This document shows, in pieces, positions 1-8,451 of a stretch of 64,000 nt of DNA (positions are counted from its first letter, which is position 1; each line of letters starts with the position of its first letter). The position numbers and the translations under genes were made by a program. Under the pieces are notes generated by a model, which did not search any database, was not told the DNA's origin, and saw only the letters and a program-made list of their open reading frames with translations. The stretch is taken from contig NZ_VIRL01000018.1 of the NCBI RefSeq assembly GCF_006874465.1, forward strand, positions 1-64,000, in the 5' to 3' direction. The DNA is from Microbispora bryophytorum. GTDB taxonomy: Bacteria > Actinomycetota > Actinomycetes > Streptosporangiales > Streptosporangiaceae.

Positions 1-795
1 CTCTACTACAACAAGGAGGTGCTGAAGAAGGCCGGGGTGGACGCGGACGCGGTGAAGGACTGGGCGTCGCTGACCGCGGCGCTGGAGAAGGTCAAGGCGG
101 CGGGCAAGAAGGGCATCACGTTCTCGGGCATCGGCACCGAGGAGGGCAGCTTCCAGTTCCTGCCCTGGTTCTGGGGTTCGGGCGCGCAGCTCACGAAGCT
201 CGACTCACCCGAGGGCGTCGCGGCGCTGTCGCTGTGGGCCGACTGGGTGAAGAAGGGCTACGCCCCCACCTCGGTCATCAACAACACCCAGACCACGAGC
301 TGGCAGGAGTTCGCGACCGGGGACTTCGCCTTCGGCGAGAACGGCACCTGGCAGCTCGCCAACGCCAAGAAGACCGGCTTCGACTACGGCATCATCCCGA
401 TCCCCGCCAAGGACGGCGGCACCGCCCCCGCCCCGACCGGCGGTGAGTTCGTCACCCTTCCCGTGCAGAAGGACACCGCCCGCTACGTCGCCTCCCAGAA
501 GCTGGTGACGTGCCTGGCCAGCACCGGCAACTCCTACACCACCGACACCACGCTGTCGTACATCGCACCGACCGAGGAGGTGCAGGCCAAGCAGGTCGAG
601 CAGAACGCCGAGCTCAAGGTGTGGGTGGAGGCGGTCAAGGCCGCGAAGGGCCGCACCAGCGACAACCTGGGCACCAAGTACCCGAAGATCTCCGAGCCCA
701 TGTGGAAGGCGATGCAGGCCGCGCTGAGCGGGTCGCAGTCGGCGCAGGAGGCGCTGACGGCGGCTCAGGGCACGGCGGAAAGCGCCGTCCAGTAG
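1..795 (+). CDS. Sugar ABC transporter substrate-binding protein (3' part)
   Basis: C-terminal part of an extracellular sugar-binding protein of an ABC importer. The start, signal peptide and lipobox lie left of the window. The frame is open from base 1 and begins LYYNKEVLKKAGVD, a pattern typical of the interlobe region of family 1 solute-binding proteins, so about 264 residues remain. Further family-like features are WFWGSGAQL and FGENGTWQL. Two permeases follow on the same strand, the first starting 59 bases downstream, so this is the binding component of that importer. No ATPase gene is present; such actinomycete importers usually share a distant MsiK-type ATPase (family knowledge). The substrate is unknown, but the neighbouring glycosidase suggests an oligosaccharide. 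Confidence 0.88.
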   Translation, partial: LYYNKEVLKKAGVDADAVKDWASLTAALEKVKAAGKKGITFSGIGTEEGSFQFLPWFWGSGAQLTKLDSPEGVAALSLWADWVKKGYAPTSVINNTQTTSWQEFATGDFAFGENGTWQLANAKKTGFDYGIIPIPAKDGGTAPAPTGGEFVTLPVQKDTARYVASQKLVTCLASTGNSYTTDTTLSYIAPTEEVQAKQVEQNAELKVWVEAVKAAKGRTSDNLGTKYPKISEPMWKAMQAALSGSQSAQEALTAAQGTAESAVQ

Positions 796-854
796 CGTCC
801 GGGCCCGGGCGTCGGTCGCCGGGCCCGCCTCTGGCCGTCCAGATGAAGGAAAGC

Positions 855-1835
855 ATGAAACACGCAACACAGACGCCGGCCCCGCCGACCGCGGCGGGCC
901 GGCGGGAGCGGGCCCCGGGGCCACAGTCCGGAGGCGATCGCGGTGCACCCGTACGGCGATCGGGTCAGTGGGCGGCGTGGGCGTTCCTCGCCCCGGTGGT
1001 GGTCTACCTGCTCGCGTTCTACGTCTATCCGCTGTACCGCAACGTCGACCTGAGCCTGCGGAACTACACGGTGCGGTCGTTCGTGCAGGGCGACGCGCCG
1101 TTCACCGGGCTGGCCAACTACGGGAAGGCCGTCCGCGACGCCACGTTCGGGCCGGCGCTGTGGCACACGGTGGTGTTCACCGTGGTGTCGCTGGCCTTCC
1201 AGTTCACCATCGGGCTCGCCCTGGCCGTGTTCTTCACCCGGAACTTCCGGCTGTCGGCGACCCTGCGCGCGCTGTTCCTGGTGCCGTGGCTGCTGCCGCT
1301 GATCGTGTCGTCCTCGACCTGGTCGTGGATGCTCAACAGCGAGTCGGGCGTGGTCAACGCGGTGCTCGCGGCGGTGGGGATCGACCCGGTCAACTGGCTG
1401 ACGTCCCCCGACTGGTCGCTGTGGTCGGTGACCATCGCCAACATCTGGATCGGCATCCCGTTCAACCTGGTCGTGCTCTACAGCGGGCTGCAGGCGATCC
1501 CCTCCCACATCTACGAGGCGGCGGCCCTGGACGGGGCCAGTGCCTGGCAGCGGTTCTGGCGGGTGACCTTCCCGCTGCTGCGGCCGGTCTCGGCGATCAC
1601 GCTGCTGCTCGGGCTGGTCTACACGCTCAAGGTGTTCGACATCATCTGGATCATGACCAAGGGCGGGCCGAGCGACGCGTCCACGACGCTGGCCACCTGG
1701 TCCTATCGGCTGGGATTCGGCAACATGCTGCCCTCCTTCGGCCCCGGCGCGGCGGTGGGCAACCTCCTGATCGTGATCGCGCTGGTCTTCGGCCTCGTCT
1801 ACATCCGCGTGCAGCGACGGCAGGGGGCGGCATGA
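855..1835 (+). CDS. Sugar ABC transporter permease 1 (MalF-like)
   Basis: Inner-membrane permease of a carbohydrate ABC importer, about 326 residues. After a hydrophilic tail of about 35 residues come hydrophobic segments starting WAAWAFLAPVVVYLLAFYVY, then the family EAA loop near residue 220 (EAAALDGASAWQRFW), which contacts the ATPase. Two ATGs compete at 843 and 855. Only the second has a Shine-Dalgarno-like AAGGA just upstream, so 855 is preferred. The stop overlaps the ATG of the second permease by four bases, giving translational coupling. It acts with the binding protein at 1-795. Confidence 0.92.
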   Translation: MKHATQTPAPPTAAGRRERAPGPQSGGDRGAPVRRSGQWAAWAFLAPVVVYLLAFYVYPLYRNVDLSLRNYTVRSFVQGDAPFTGLANYGKAVRDATFGPALWHTVVFTVVSLAFQFTIGLALAVFFTRNFRLSATLRALFLVPWLLPLIVSSSTWSWMLNSESGVVNAVLAAVGIDPVNWLTSPDWSLWSVTIANIWIGIPFNLVVLYSGLQAIPSHIYEAAALDGASAWQRFWRVTFPLLRPVSAITLLLGLVYTLKVFDIIWIMTKGGPSDASTTLATWSYRLGFGNMLPSFGPGAAVGNLLIVIALVFGLVYIRVQRRQGAA

Positions 1836-2650
1836 CAACCCGGCGTACCTGGTGGCGGACCGGCCTCGGCGTGGTGTTCACCGCGCTCATGCTGTTCCCG
1901 GTCTACTGGATGATCAACGTCTCGTTCACCCGCGACCAGGACATGCGCAAGTCGCCGCCGTACTGGTTCCCCGTCCACGGGACGCTGGAGGGGTATCGCG
2001 CGGTGCTGGAGCAGCAGGGGCCCTACCTCGCCACCAGCCTCGTGGTGGGGCTGGGCACCGTGGCCCTGACGGTGGTGATCGCGGCGCCGGCGGCGTACTC
2101 GCTGGCCAAGCTGCGCCCGCGCGGCGGCGGGGTGCTGAGCTTCGTGCTGCTGATCGCGCAGATGATCCCCGGCGTGATCATGGCGATGGGGTTCTACGCG
2201 ATCTACCTGAGCACCGGCGTGCTCAACACCGTGCCGGGGCTGATCGTGGCCGACTCCACGCTGGCGGTGCCGTTCGCGGTGCTGATCTTCACCGCGTTCA
2301 TGTCCGGCATCCCCGAGGAGCTGATGCAGGCGGCCCGGGTGGACGGCGCGGGCCCGCTACGCACGTTCTGGTCGGTCGTGCTGCCGGTCTCCCGCAACTC
2401 GGTCATCACGGTGTCGCTGTTCGCGTTCCTGTGGGCCTGGTCCGACTTCGTCTTCGCCTCCACCCTCGACCAGGGCGGCGGCCGTCAGCCGATCACGCTG
2501 GGCATCTACCACTACATCGGCAACAACAACCAGGAGTGGAACGCCATCATGGCCACCGCCGTGGTCGCCTCCATCCCGGCAACCGTCCTGCTCGTCATCG
2601 CCCAGCGGTACGTCGCGGCGGGCGTCACCGCCGGCGCGGTGAAGGACTAG
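1832..2650 (+). CDS. Sugar ABC transporter permease 2 (MalG-like)
   Basis: Second membrane subunit of the importer, 272 residues with about six hydrophobic segments. The first (GLGVVFTALMLFPVYWMINV) precedes the usual periplasmic strand. The EAA-type loop is near residue 165 (LMQAARVDGAGPLRTFW). The ATG overlaps the previous stop (ATGA), so it is translated coupled to permease 1. A 14-bp tandem duplication falls exactly on the end of the gene: the segment carrying the last codons and TAG at 2637-2650 is repeated at 2651-2664, leaving a second in-line stop. Confidence 0.92.
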   Translation: MTTRRTWWRTGLGVVFTALMLFPVYWMINVSFTRDQDMRKSPPYWFPVHGTLEGYRAVLEQQGPYLATSLVVGLGTVALTVVIAAPAAYSLAKLRPRGGGVLSFVLLIAQMIPGVIMAMGFYAIYLSTGVLNTVPGLIVADSTLAVPFAVLIFTAFMSGIPEELMQAARVDGAGPLRTFWSVVLPVSRNSVITVSLFAFLWAWSDFVFASTLDQGGGRQPITLGIYHYIGNNNQEWNAIMATAVVASIPATVLLVIAQRYVAAGVTAGAVKD

Positions 2651-2714
2651 CGGTGAAGGACTAGAGGAAGCGTCCCGCATCCCGGAAGAACGCCACATCC
2701 GGGCTCGCCGCTGA

Positions 2715-2728
2715 TGTTAGCGCTAACA
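2715..2728. promoter_or_regulatory. LacI-family operator (perfect palindrome)
   Basis: TGTTAGCGCTAACA is a perfect 14-bp palindrome with the central CG of LacI/GalR-family operators. It lies 90 bases before the start of the secreted glycosidase and after the permease genes. A 13/14 match lies upstream of the GH2 gene at 12964-12977. No lacI-type gene is in the window, so the repressor must be encoded elsewhere. Confidence 0.75.
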
Positions 2729-2818
2729 CTGGGTCTCGGCGGCATCGCCGGGGCCCTGCGGGACGCCCCAAGAAAGGTGAACGTCCTGTCGTTCACACAA
2801 TGTGAAGGAGTAGCACCC

Positions 2819-5800
2819 ATGTCTCGAACGGCATTTCCCCCGGGAGGTGCTTCAGCCCCGCGCCCTGGCCGCAACCGGCTCCGGCGCGTATCCCGCCACG
2901 CCGCGGCCCTGGTGGCCGCGCTCACGAGCGCGGCCGCGGGAGCCGCCCTCTCCGCCGTGCCCGCGTCCGCCGCCGCGGACGCGGCGCCGGTCCCGGCGTC
3001 CACGCTCGTGGTGAAGGCCGACCAGCCCTTCCGCCCGGTCACGCATGTCGCGACGGGGTCCCTGTACGGCCTCGCCGACGACGCGACGCCCTCCGACGCC
3101 CTGGTCAAGGCCATCAAGCCGAACACCTTCGTCCAGATGGCCGTGGGCGGCAAGCAGCAGGCGAAGGGCGACGTGCTCGTGGTCGCCGACAAGGCGGCCC
3201 GAGCGGGTGCGAAGGTCGTGAACCGCCTGTCGGACTACTACGCGGGCTGGCCGTACAAGTTCAGCTGGGACTCCTGGCCGGGCGTGGTGGAGCAGCAGGT
3301 CAAGGCCGTCCAGGCGTCCGGAGCGACGAACATGGTGGCCTGGGAGCTGTGGAACGAGTCGGACAACACCTGGCTCTCGTCCAACGGCACCTACGAGGAC
3401 TTCTGGACGAAGACCTTCCGCCAGGTGCGATCGCTCGACCCGACCACGCCGATCCAGGGCCCGAGCTTCTCCGACAACATCAACGACATGGAGAACTTCC
3501 TGAGGAACGCGGTCGAGACCGACACGGTTCCCGACATCATCTCCTGGCACGAACTGATCAACTCGGGCAAGATCGTGGGTGACCTCGCCAAGGTCAACGC
3601 GATCATGAAGGACCTCGGCATCAGCCCCCGGCCGATCTCCATCGAGGAGTACGCGGCGCCCTCCGAGGTCGGCATCCCCGGCTCGCTGGTGGGATACATC
3701 GCGAAGTTCGAGCGATACGGCATCCACGACGCCGAGCTCGCGTTCTGGAACGGCTACGGCGCGCTCGGCGACCTGCTGACCGGCACGGGCGGGAAGCCGA
3801 ACGGCGCCTACTGGCTCTACAAGTGGTACGCCGACATGAGCGGGGACATGGTCACCACCACCCCGCCCAACGCCACCACCGGCCTCGACGGCGCCGCCGC
3901 CGTGCCCACCGACAAGAAGCAGGTCAGCGTGGTCTTCGGCGGCGCCGGCGGCGCCACCGCCGTCAAGGTCGACGGGCTGGACAAGCTCGACCTGGGCGAC
4001 ACCGTCCACGCCACGCTCGAGTACACCCCGTCGTACGGGCGCACCAACCCCGTCGCCGGCCCGATCACCATCTCCGACACCGTCTACAAGGTGACCGACG
4101 GCTCCATCACCGTGCCCGTGGCGATGAGCTCCGCCGACGCCTACCACCTGGTGGTCAGCGGCGCCGGCACGGCGACCGACCTGGAGAACACCTACCGGAT
4201 CACCAACCTCAACAGCGGGCTCGCGCTCGACACCCACGATGCGGGGACGTCGGCCGGGACCCTCGTGAACCAGGCCACCGTCGCGGGCGGCGCCACGCAG
4301 CGATGGAAGCTGGTCTCCACCGGCTCCGGCCTGGTCAAGGTCGTCAACGCGGCCAGCGGCCTGGTGCTCGGGGTGAAGGACGCCTCGTCCGGCAACGGTG
4401 CGTCCGCTGTCGTGGAGACCGACACCGGCGGCAACACCCGGCTCTGGCAGGTCGTCCCCGACGGGAAGGGCCACAACCAGCTCGTGAACTACGACACGGG
4501 CCTGGTGCTCGCCGTCGACGGCATGAGCAAGGACTCGGGCGCCCAGGTCGTGCAGTGGAGTGACACCACCGTCACGTCCTCCGGCATCGGCGGCACCCGG
4601 GTGACCGGCAAGCTCGGCAAGGCCGTCGCGCTGTCCGGAGCCAGCCAGTACGTCAACGTGCCGCGCGGCGCGGTGAGCGGCGTCACGGGCGACTTCACGG
4701 TCTCGACGTGGGTCAACCCGGCCAAGAACACGACGTGGTCGCGCGTGTTCGACTTCGGTACCGGCGCGTCGAACTACATGTTCCTGACGCTCACCAATGG
4801 CGCCGGGCTCCGGTTCGCCATCACGACCGGCGGCGCCGGCGGGGAGCAGCTGATCAGCTCCACCACGTCGCTCCCGCTCAACACCTGGTCGCTGGTGACG
4901 GTGACCGTCTCCGGCACCACCGGCACCCTCTACGTCAACGACAAGGTCGCGGGCACCAACGCCAACCTCACCCTGCACCCCTCCAGCCTGGGGAACACCA
5001 CCCAGAACTGGATCGGCCGCTCGCAGTACTCGGGAGACCCCTACCTGGCCGCCGCGGTCGACGACTTCAACGTCTACAGCCGCGCGCTGACCGCGTCCGA
5101 GGTGTCCGCCCTCGCGACCGGGCAGGCCGGCGCGGGCGACGTCCTGCGCTACACGTTCGACGAGAGCACGGGAACGGCCGTCGCGGACTCGTCGGGCAAC
5201 GGACGCAACGCGACCCTCGTCGCCAGCCCGGCGCCCGCGACGGGCGACGGCACCGTCCCCGACCATTTCTGGACCCTCGCGCCCTACCTGGCGATCAAGG
5301 GCGTCTCGGTGGCCGACGGCGCCACCGTCTCCGGCACGCCGACCTTCACCGTCGATCTCGGCGGCGCGGCGTCCGACGTGTCCTACACCTACATCGAGCT
5401 CAACCGCGACGGCGTCTGGCTGACCGACAACACCAAGGCATCCGGCAGCCACAACGACGGGCTTCACCCCAACCTCGTCGTCGACACCACCGCCTACCCG
5501 AACGGCACCTACCAGCTCAAGATCGACGCGGTCGGCACGAACGGGCTGACCACCGAGCAGACCGTCTCCTTCGTCATCGGCAACCCGCCGGCCTGGGCCG
5601 CCACCACGGTCTACGACACGGGTGACCAGGTGTCCTACCACGGATCGGTCTGGCACGCCTCGTGGTGGACGAAGAACCAGACCCCCGGCGATCCGTACGG
5701 CCCGTGGCAGGAGTTCGTGACCACGGCGGACGGCACCGCTGTCTGGACCCCGTCACGGATCTTCGACTCCGGCGACCGGGCGGACTACCAGGGCGTCGTC

Positions 5801-5872
5801 TACCAGGCGCAATGGTGGACCCGCAACCAGAAGCCGGGCGACCCGAACGGTCCCTGGAAGCGCGTCGGATAA
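2819..5872 (+). CDS. Secreted multidomain glycoside hydrolase (GH39-like, ricin, LamG, two CBM5/12)
   Basis: Large secreted glycosidase, 1017 residues. The ATG at 2819 is chosen because AAGGAG lies 8 bases upstream and a long twin-arginine-poor signal peptide ending near VPASAAADA follows. Residues about 45-350 look like a TIM-barrel catalytic domain of the GH39/GH5 type: ELWNESD (near 178) carries the likely acid/base Glu, and ISIEEYAAP (near 275) the likely nucleophile. Next come a beta domain, a ricin-type lectin (about 455-580, ending QWSD), a LamG/concanavalin fold (about 600-770), an Ig-like segment and two C-terminal CBM5/12-like modules, each with WWTxNQxPGDP. The family assignment of the catalytic domain is inference. 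It is expected to be induced with the importer through the operator at 2715. Confidence 0.85.
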   Translation: MSRTAFPPGGASAPRPGRNRLRRVSRHAAALVAALTSAAAGAALSAVPASAAADAAPVPASTLVVKADQPFRPVTHVATGSLYGLADDATPSDALVKAIKPNTFVQMAVGGKQQAKGDVLVVADKAARAGAKVVNRLSDYYAGWPYKFSWDSWPGVVEQQVKAVQASGATNMVAWELWNESDNTWLSSNGTYEDFWTKTFRQVRSLDPTTPIQGPSFSDNINDMENFLRNAVETDTVPDIISWHELINSGKIVGDLAKVNAIMKDLGISPRPISIEEYAAPSEVGIPGSLVGYIAKFERYGIHDAELAFWNGYGALGDLLTGTGGKPNGAYWLYKWYADMSGDMVTTTPPNATTGLDGAAAVPTDKKQVSVVFGGAGGATAVKVDGLDKLDLGDTVHATLEYTPSYGRTNPVAGPITISDTVYKVTDGSITVPVAMSSADAYHLVVSGAGTATDLENTYRITNLNSGLALDTHDAGTSAGTLVNQATVAGGATQRWKLVSTGSGLVKVVNAASGLVLGVKDASSGNGASAVVETDTGGNTRLWQVVPDGKGHNQLVNYDTGLVLAVDGMSKDSGAQVVQWSDTTVTSSGIGGTRVTGKLGKAVALSGASQYVNVPRGAVSGVTGDFTVSTWVNPAKNTTWSRVFDFGTGASNYMFLTLTNGAGLRFAITTGGAGGEQLISSTTSLPLNTWSLVTVTVSGTTGTLYVNDKVAGTNANLTLHPSSLGNTTQNWIGRSQYSGDPYLAAAVDDFNVYSRALTASEVSALATGQAGAGDVLRYTFDESTGTAVADSSGNGRNATLVASPAPATGDGTVPDHFWTLAPYLAIKGVSVADGATVSGTPTFTVDLGGAASDVSYTYIELNRDGVWLTDNTKASGSHNDGLHPNLVVDTTAYPNGTYQLKIDAVGTNGLTTEQTVSFVIGNPPAWAATTVYDTGDQVSYHGSVWHASWWTKNQTPGDPYGPWQEFVTTADGTAVWTPSRIFDSGDRADYQGVVYQAQWWTRNQKPGDPNGPWKRVG

Positions 5873-5890
5873 AGCCGGCCGATGTCACCG

Positions 5891-5921
5891 GGCCGGGCGT
5901 CCTCCGGGGCGCCCGGCCTTT
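5891..5921 (+). terminator. Terminator after the glycosidase
   Basis: GGCCGGGCG (5891-5899) pairs with CGCCCGGCC (5910-5918), followed by TTTC. It sits 18 bases after the glycosidase stop, between convergent genes, and may serve both strands. Confidence 0.6.
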
Positions 5922-5952
5922 CGGGCGTCCGGCCCTTCGACCCGAGGTGCGG

Positions 5953-6867
5953 CTAATCGTTTCGGGATATTTCCTGACCTTTCCCGGCGGTGTGGCCGGA
6001 GACGGATCCCAGCTTGTCGGGGTTGCTGACCACGTAGATGTCGCGCACCTGCTCCCCGTCCGCGTCGAGGTCGAGCACCATCACCGCGAGGGGCGCGTCC
6101 TCCGCGAAGACGACCACAGAGGGGTCACCGTTGACCTGGCGGTGCCGGACGTCCACGCCGCCGCGCGCGTTGGCCACGACCACCCGGGCGACCTTGTCGC
6201 GGCCGCGGATCGGACGCGGCCCGCCCACCGCCGACTTGCCTCCGCCGTCGGGCCACAGGACGACGTCCGGCGCGAGCATCTCCATCAGAGCGGGCAGGTC
6301 ACCGCCGAACGCCGCCTCGACGAAGCGCTCGGTCACCTCCCGGTGCGTACGCCGGTCGACCCGGGCGCGTGGACGCCGCGCCTGGACGTGTTCGCGGGCC
6401 CGGTGGGCGATCTGCCGGATCGCGGGCGGGCTGCGGTCCAGCATGGCGGCGATCTCGTTGTGCTGGTAGGCGAACACCTCGTGCAGGACGAACACGGCCC
6501 GCTCCAGCGGGGTGAGCGTCTCCAGGATCACCAGCAGGGCGATCGACACCGACTCCGCGCGTACCGCGGGTTCGGCGGCGTCGGGACCGGTGATCAGCGG
6601 TTCCGGCAGCCACGGGCCCAGGTAGGTCTCCTTGCGCCTGCGCAGCGCGCTCTGGTGACCGAGGGCCTGGTTGACCGCGACACGCACCAGGTAGGCGCGG
6701 GGGTTGTCGACGCCGGCCACATCCCGTGCCGCCCACGCCAGCCAGGTCTCCTGAAGCACGTCCTCGGCGTCGCCGACCGTGCCGAGCATGTTGTAGACGA
6801 TGGAGAACAACAACTCACGGTGGCCGGCGAACACCTCGGAAGCGTCGGCCGCGGGGGTTTCACGCAT
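5953..6867 (-). CDS. ECF41-type sigma factor with SnoaL-like C-terminal domain
   Basis: RNA polymerase sigma factor, 304 residues. Sigma-2 (about residues 10-80) includes NMLGTVGDAEDVLQETWLAW, and sigma-4 (about 110-165) carries the HTH. A NTF2/SnoaL-like domain follows. The three signatures I associate with the ECF41 group are visible: WLPEP in the linker, DGGGK in the extension and NPDKL near the C-terminus. In ECF41 the extension acts as a built-in regulator replacing a separate anti-sigma factor (family knowledge). Two adjacent ATGs exist (6870 and 6867); the inner one has the better spacing to AAGGAG. An NmrA-like oxidoreductase lies upstream on the same strand, the usual kind of ECF41 partner. 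Confidence 0.9.
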   Translation of the reverse strand: MRETPAADASEVFAGHRELLFSIVYNMLGTVGDAEDVLQETWLAWAARDVAGVDNPRAYLVRVAVNQALGHQSALRRRKETYLGPWLPEPLITGPDAAEPAVRAESVSIALLVILETLTPLERAVFVLHEVFAYQHNEIAAMLDRSPPAIRQIAHRAREHVQARRPRARVDRRTHREVTERFVEAAFGGDLPALMEMLAPDVVLWPDGGGKSAVGGPRPIRGRDKVARVVVANARGGVDVRHRQVNGDPSVVVFAEDAPLAVMVLDLDADGEQVRDIYVVSNPDKLGSVSGHTAGKGQEISRND

Positions 6868-6898
6868 CATGGGGCTCCTTGCCGCTAGGGATACCGGA

Positions 6899-7189
6899 TC
6901 AGCGCGTCGCGCACAGCACCAGGGCGGGATCGTGCCGGCATCGAAGCTCATCCGTTCCGGAAGGCGGCGATGTGGCCGGCCACCCAGCCGGCGTACGTCC
7001 GTGCCGGACGGCCGCTTCCCCGGCCTCCCTGTTCCGGTCCCCCCGCCATCGGGACGGCTGCAGGTCGAACGGATCGTCGATGATCGCCGACGGGACCACC
7101 ACCCTGCTCACGCCCCGCTCGGCGGCCAAGGCGAGGAGCCGGTCGGCCGAGTCGCCGAAGATGCGTGAGTCCAGGGTGATGAGGATCAT
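6899..7189 (-). pseudogene. Remnant of an NmrA/SDR-like oxidoreductase
   Basis: A 96-codon frame starts MILITLDSRIFG, resembling the first beta strand of NmrA-like proteins, but the Rossmann core is missing. Near 7010 the other minus-strand frame reads RTYAGWVAGHIAAFRNG followed by a stop at 6948-6950. That closely resembles the C-terminus of the neighbouring intact oxidoreductase (RTFAQWAADNARHF). I read this as a shrunken, frameshifted paralogue between the oxidoreductase and the sigma factor. A short functional gene cannot be excluded. Confidence 0.4.
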
Positions 7190-7208
7190 GGGTTTCGCCT
7201 TCGTGAGG

Positions 7209-8093
7209 TCAGCGCGGGCCGGTGGGCAGGAAGTGACGGGCGTTGTCGGCGGCCCATTGGGCGAACGTGCGCGGCGGCCGGCCGACGACCTGCTCGACAT
7301 CGCCGATGAGCCTGGTGGCGAAGTCGCTGGGCGTGCCGTAGACCCGCAGCAGGCTCTCCACCAGGTCCGTCTCGTCGGCTCTCTCGATCTCCGCGAACGC
7401 ACGGAAGAGGGCAAGCTGCGGACGCCGGTCCGGCACGCTCCACTCGCGGCGCACCTCGTCGGGGGTGAGCTCCTCGAACCGCAGATCGCGGCCGGTCGCC
7501 TCGGCGATGATCGCGACCATCCGCCGTGCGGTCAGCACCTCGGGGCCGGTGAGGTGGTAGGACCTGCCGCCGTGACCGTCCTGCGTCAGCACGGCCGCCG
7601 CGACGGCGCCGATGTCGTACTCGTCGACCGGCGGGCTCTGCCGATCTCCGTACGGCTCACGCACCCGCCCGGTGGTCCGCAGCGACTCGCCCCAGTCGTT
7701 GAGGAAGTTGGCCATGAACTGGGTCGGCCGCAGGAGGGTCCACTCCAGGCCGCTCGCCCTGACGGCCGGCTCCAGCGTGCCCTCCTGCCAGCCGCCCAGC
7801 ACGGTGGCCTTGGCGACTCCGGCCCGCTCCGCGAGCGCGACGATGTCGCGTCCGTTGGCGAGAGGCCGGTAGCCGACGCCGAAATTGATCAGGTGGACGG
7901 CGGTGACGCCGTCGAAGGCTCCCTCCAGGCCGGCGGCGTCGGTGAGGTCACCGCCCACAGCCTCGACGCCGTACGGCAGGACGGCGCAGCCGGGGTCCCG
8001 GGTCAGCGCCCGCACCTTCCGGCCGCGTTCGAGAAGATGGTGGACCACCTGTCGGCCGACGGTCCCGGTGGCTCCGGTGACGAGAATGGTCAT
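7209..8093 (-). CDS. NmrA-like NAD(P)-binding oxidoreductase (SDR)
   Basis: Atypical short-chain dehydrogenase of the NmrA/NAD(P)H-binding family, 294 residues, cytoplasmic. The Rossmann signature TGATGTVG is at residues 6-13. HLINFG and LLRPTQFMANF mark the second half of the fold, and the family ending RTFAQWAADNARHF is present. The start at 8093 has AAGGAG 8 bases upstream. It stands just upstream of the ECF41 sigma gene, and ECF41 genes are known to sit beside carboxymuconolactone decarboxylase, oxidoreductase or epimerase genes that they regulate. I infer it is a target of that sigma factor. The substrate is unknown. Confidence 0.85.
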   Translation of the reverse strand: MTILVTGATGTVGRQVVHHLLERGRKVRALTRDPGCAVLPYGVEAVGGDLTDAAGLEGAFDGVTAVHLINFGVGYRPLANGRDIVALAERAGVAKATVLGGWQEGTLEPAVRASGLEWTLLRPTQFMANFLNDWGESLRTTGRVREPYGDRQSPPVDEYDIGAVAAAVLTQDGHGGRSYHLTGPEVLTARRMVAIIAEATGRDLRFEELTPDEVRREWSVPDRRPQLALFRAFAEIERADETDLVESLLRVYGTPSDFATRLIGDVEQVVGRPPRTFAQWAADNARHFLPTGPR

Positions 8094-8209
8094 GCCGAGT
8101 GCTCCTTGTCGCCGTGGGTCACGCCGTCCCGCCCGCTGGGCGCGCACGGGAACGGTCACGCCTCCTAAGAGGACCGGCGGGGAGCGAAGTGTGACGTCGC
8201 GGGCGGATT

Positions 8210-8365
8210 TACCACGCGCTCGACCTGGACACGCTGTTCGAGCTCGACCTGAAGTGCCCGCTGGACGGGATGGCGACGCTTATCGGGCTCAACGAGCGCC
8301 GGGCGCGGACCACGCCGACGGCCCGCTCACCGGCTCCCTTGGCCTCCCGAAGGCTAACGATCTGA
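8210..8365 (+). pseudogene. Possible C-terminal remnant of a TetR-family regulator
   Basis: One plus-strand frame reads LDLDTLFELDLKCPLDGMATLIGLNERR (quoted in two parts: LDLDTLFELDLK and CPLDGMATLIGLNERR), resembling the last helix of TetR regulators (FEFGLxRLLDGIxALI). No HTH or start is present upstream. It occupies the gap between the divergent oxidoreductase and DUF4352 genes. The match is by eye only. Confidence 0.3.
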
Positions 8366-8451
8366 TCAGTCGGCAGGGAGAGGTAACCCGTCTCGGTGGA
8401 TCACTCGTCCCGTGATCGTCCAGTTTCACATGACCTCCCGGAGATTCACCG

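Noticed and set aside
2852-5656. Very long minus-strand frame opposite the glycosidase
   Set aside because: It is an antisense shadow caused by high GC at third positions. It has no ribosome binding site and no domain pattern, and the plus-strand gene is clear.
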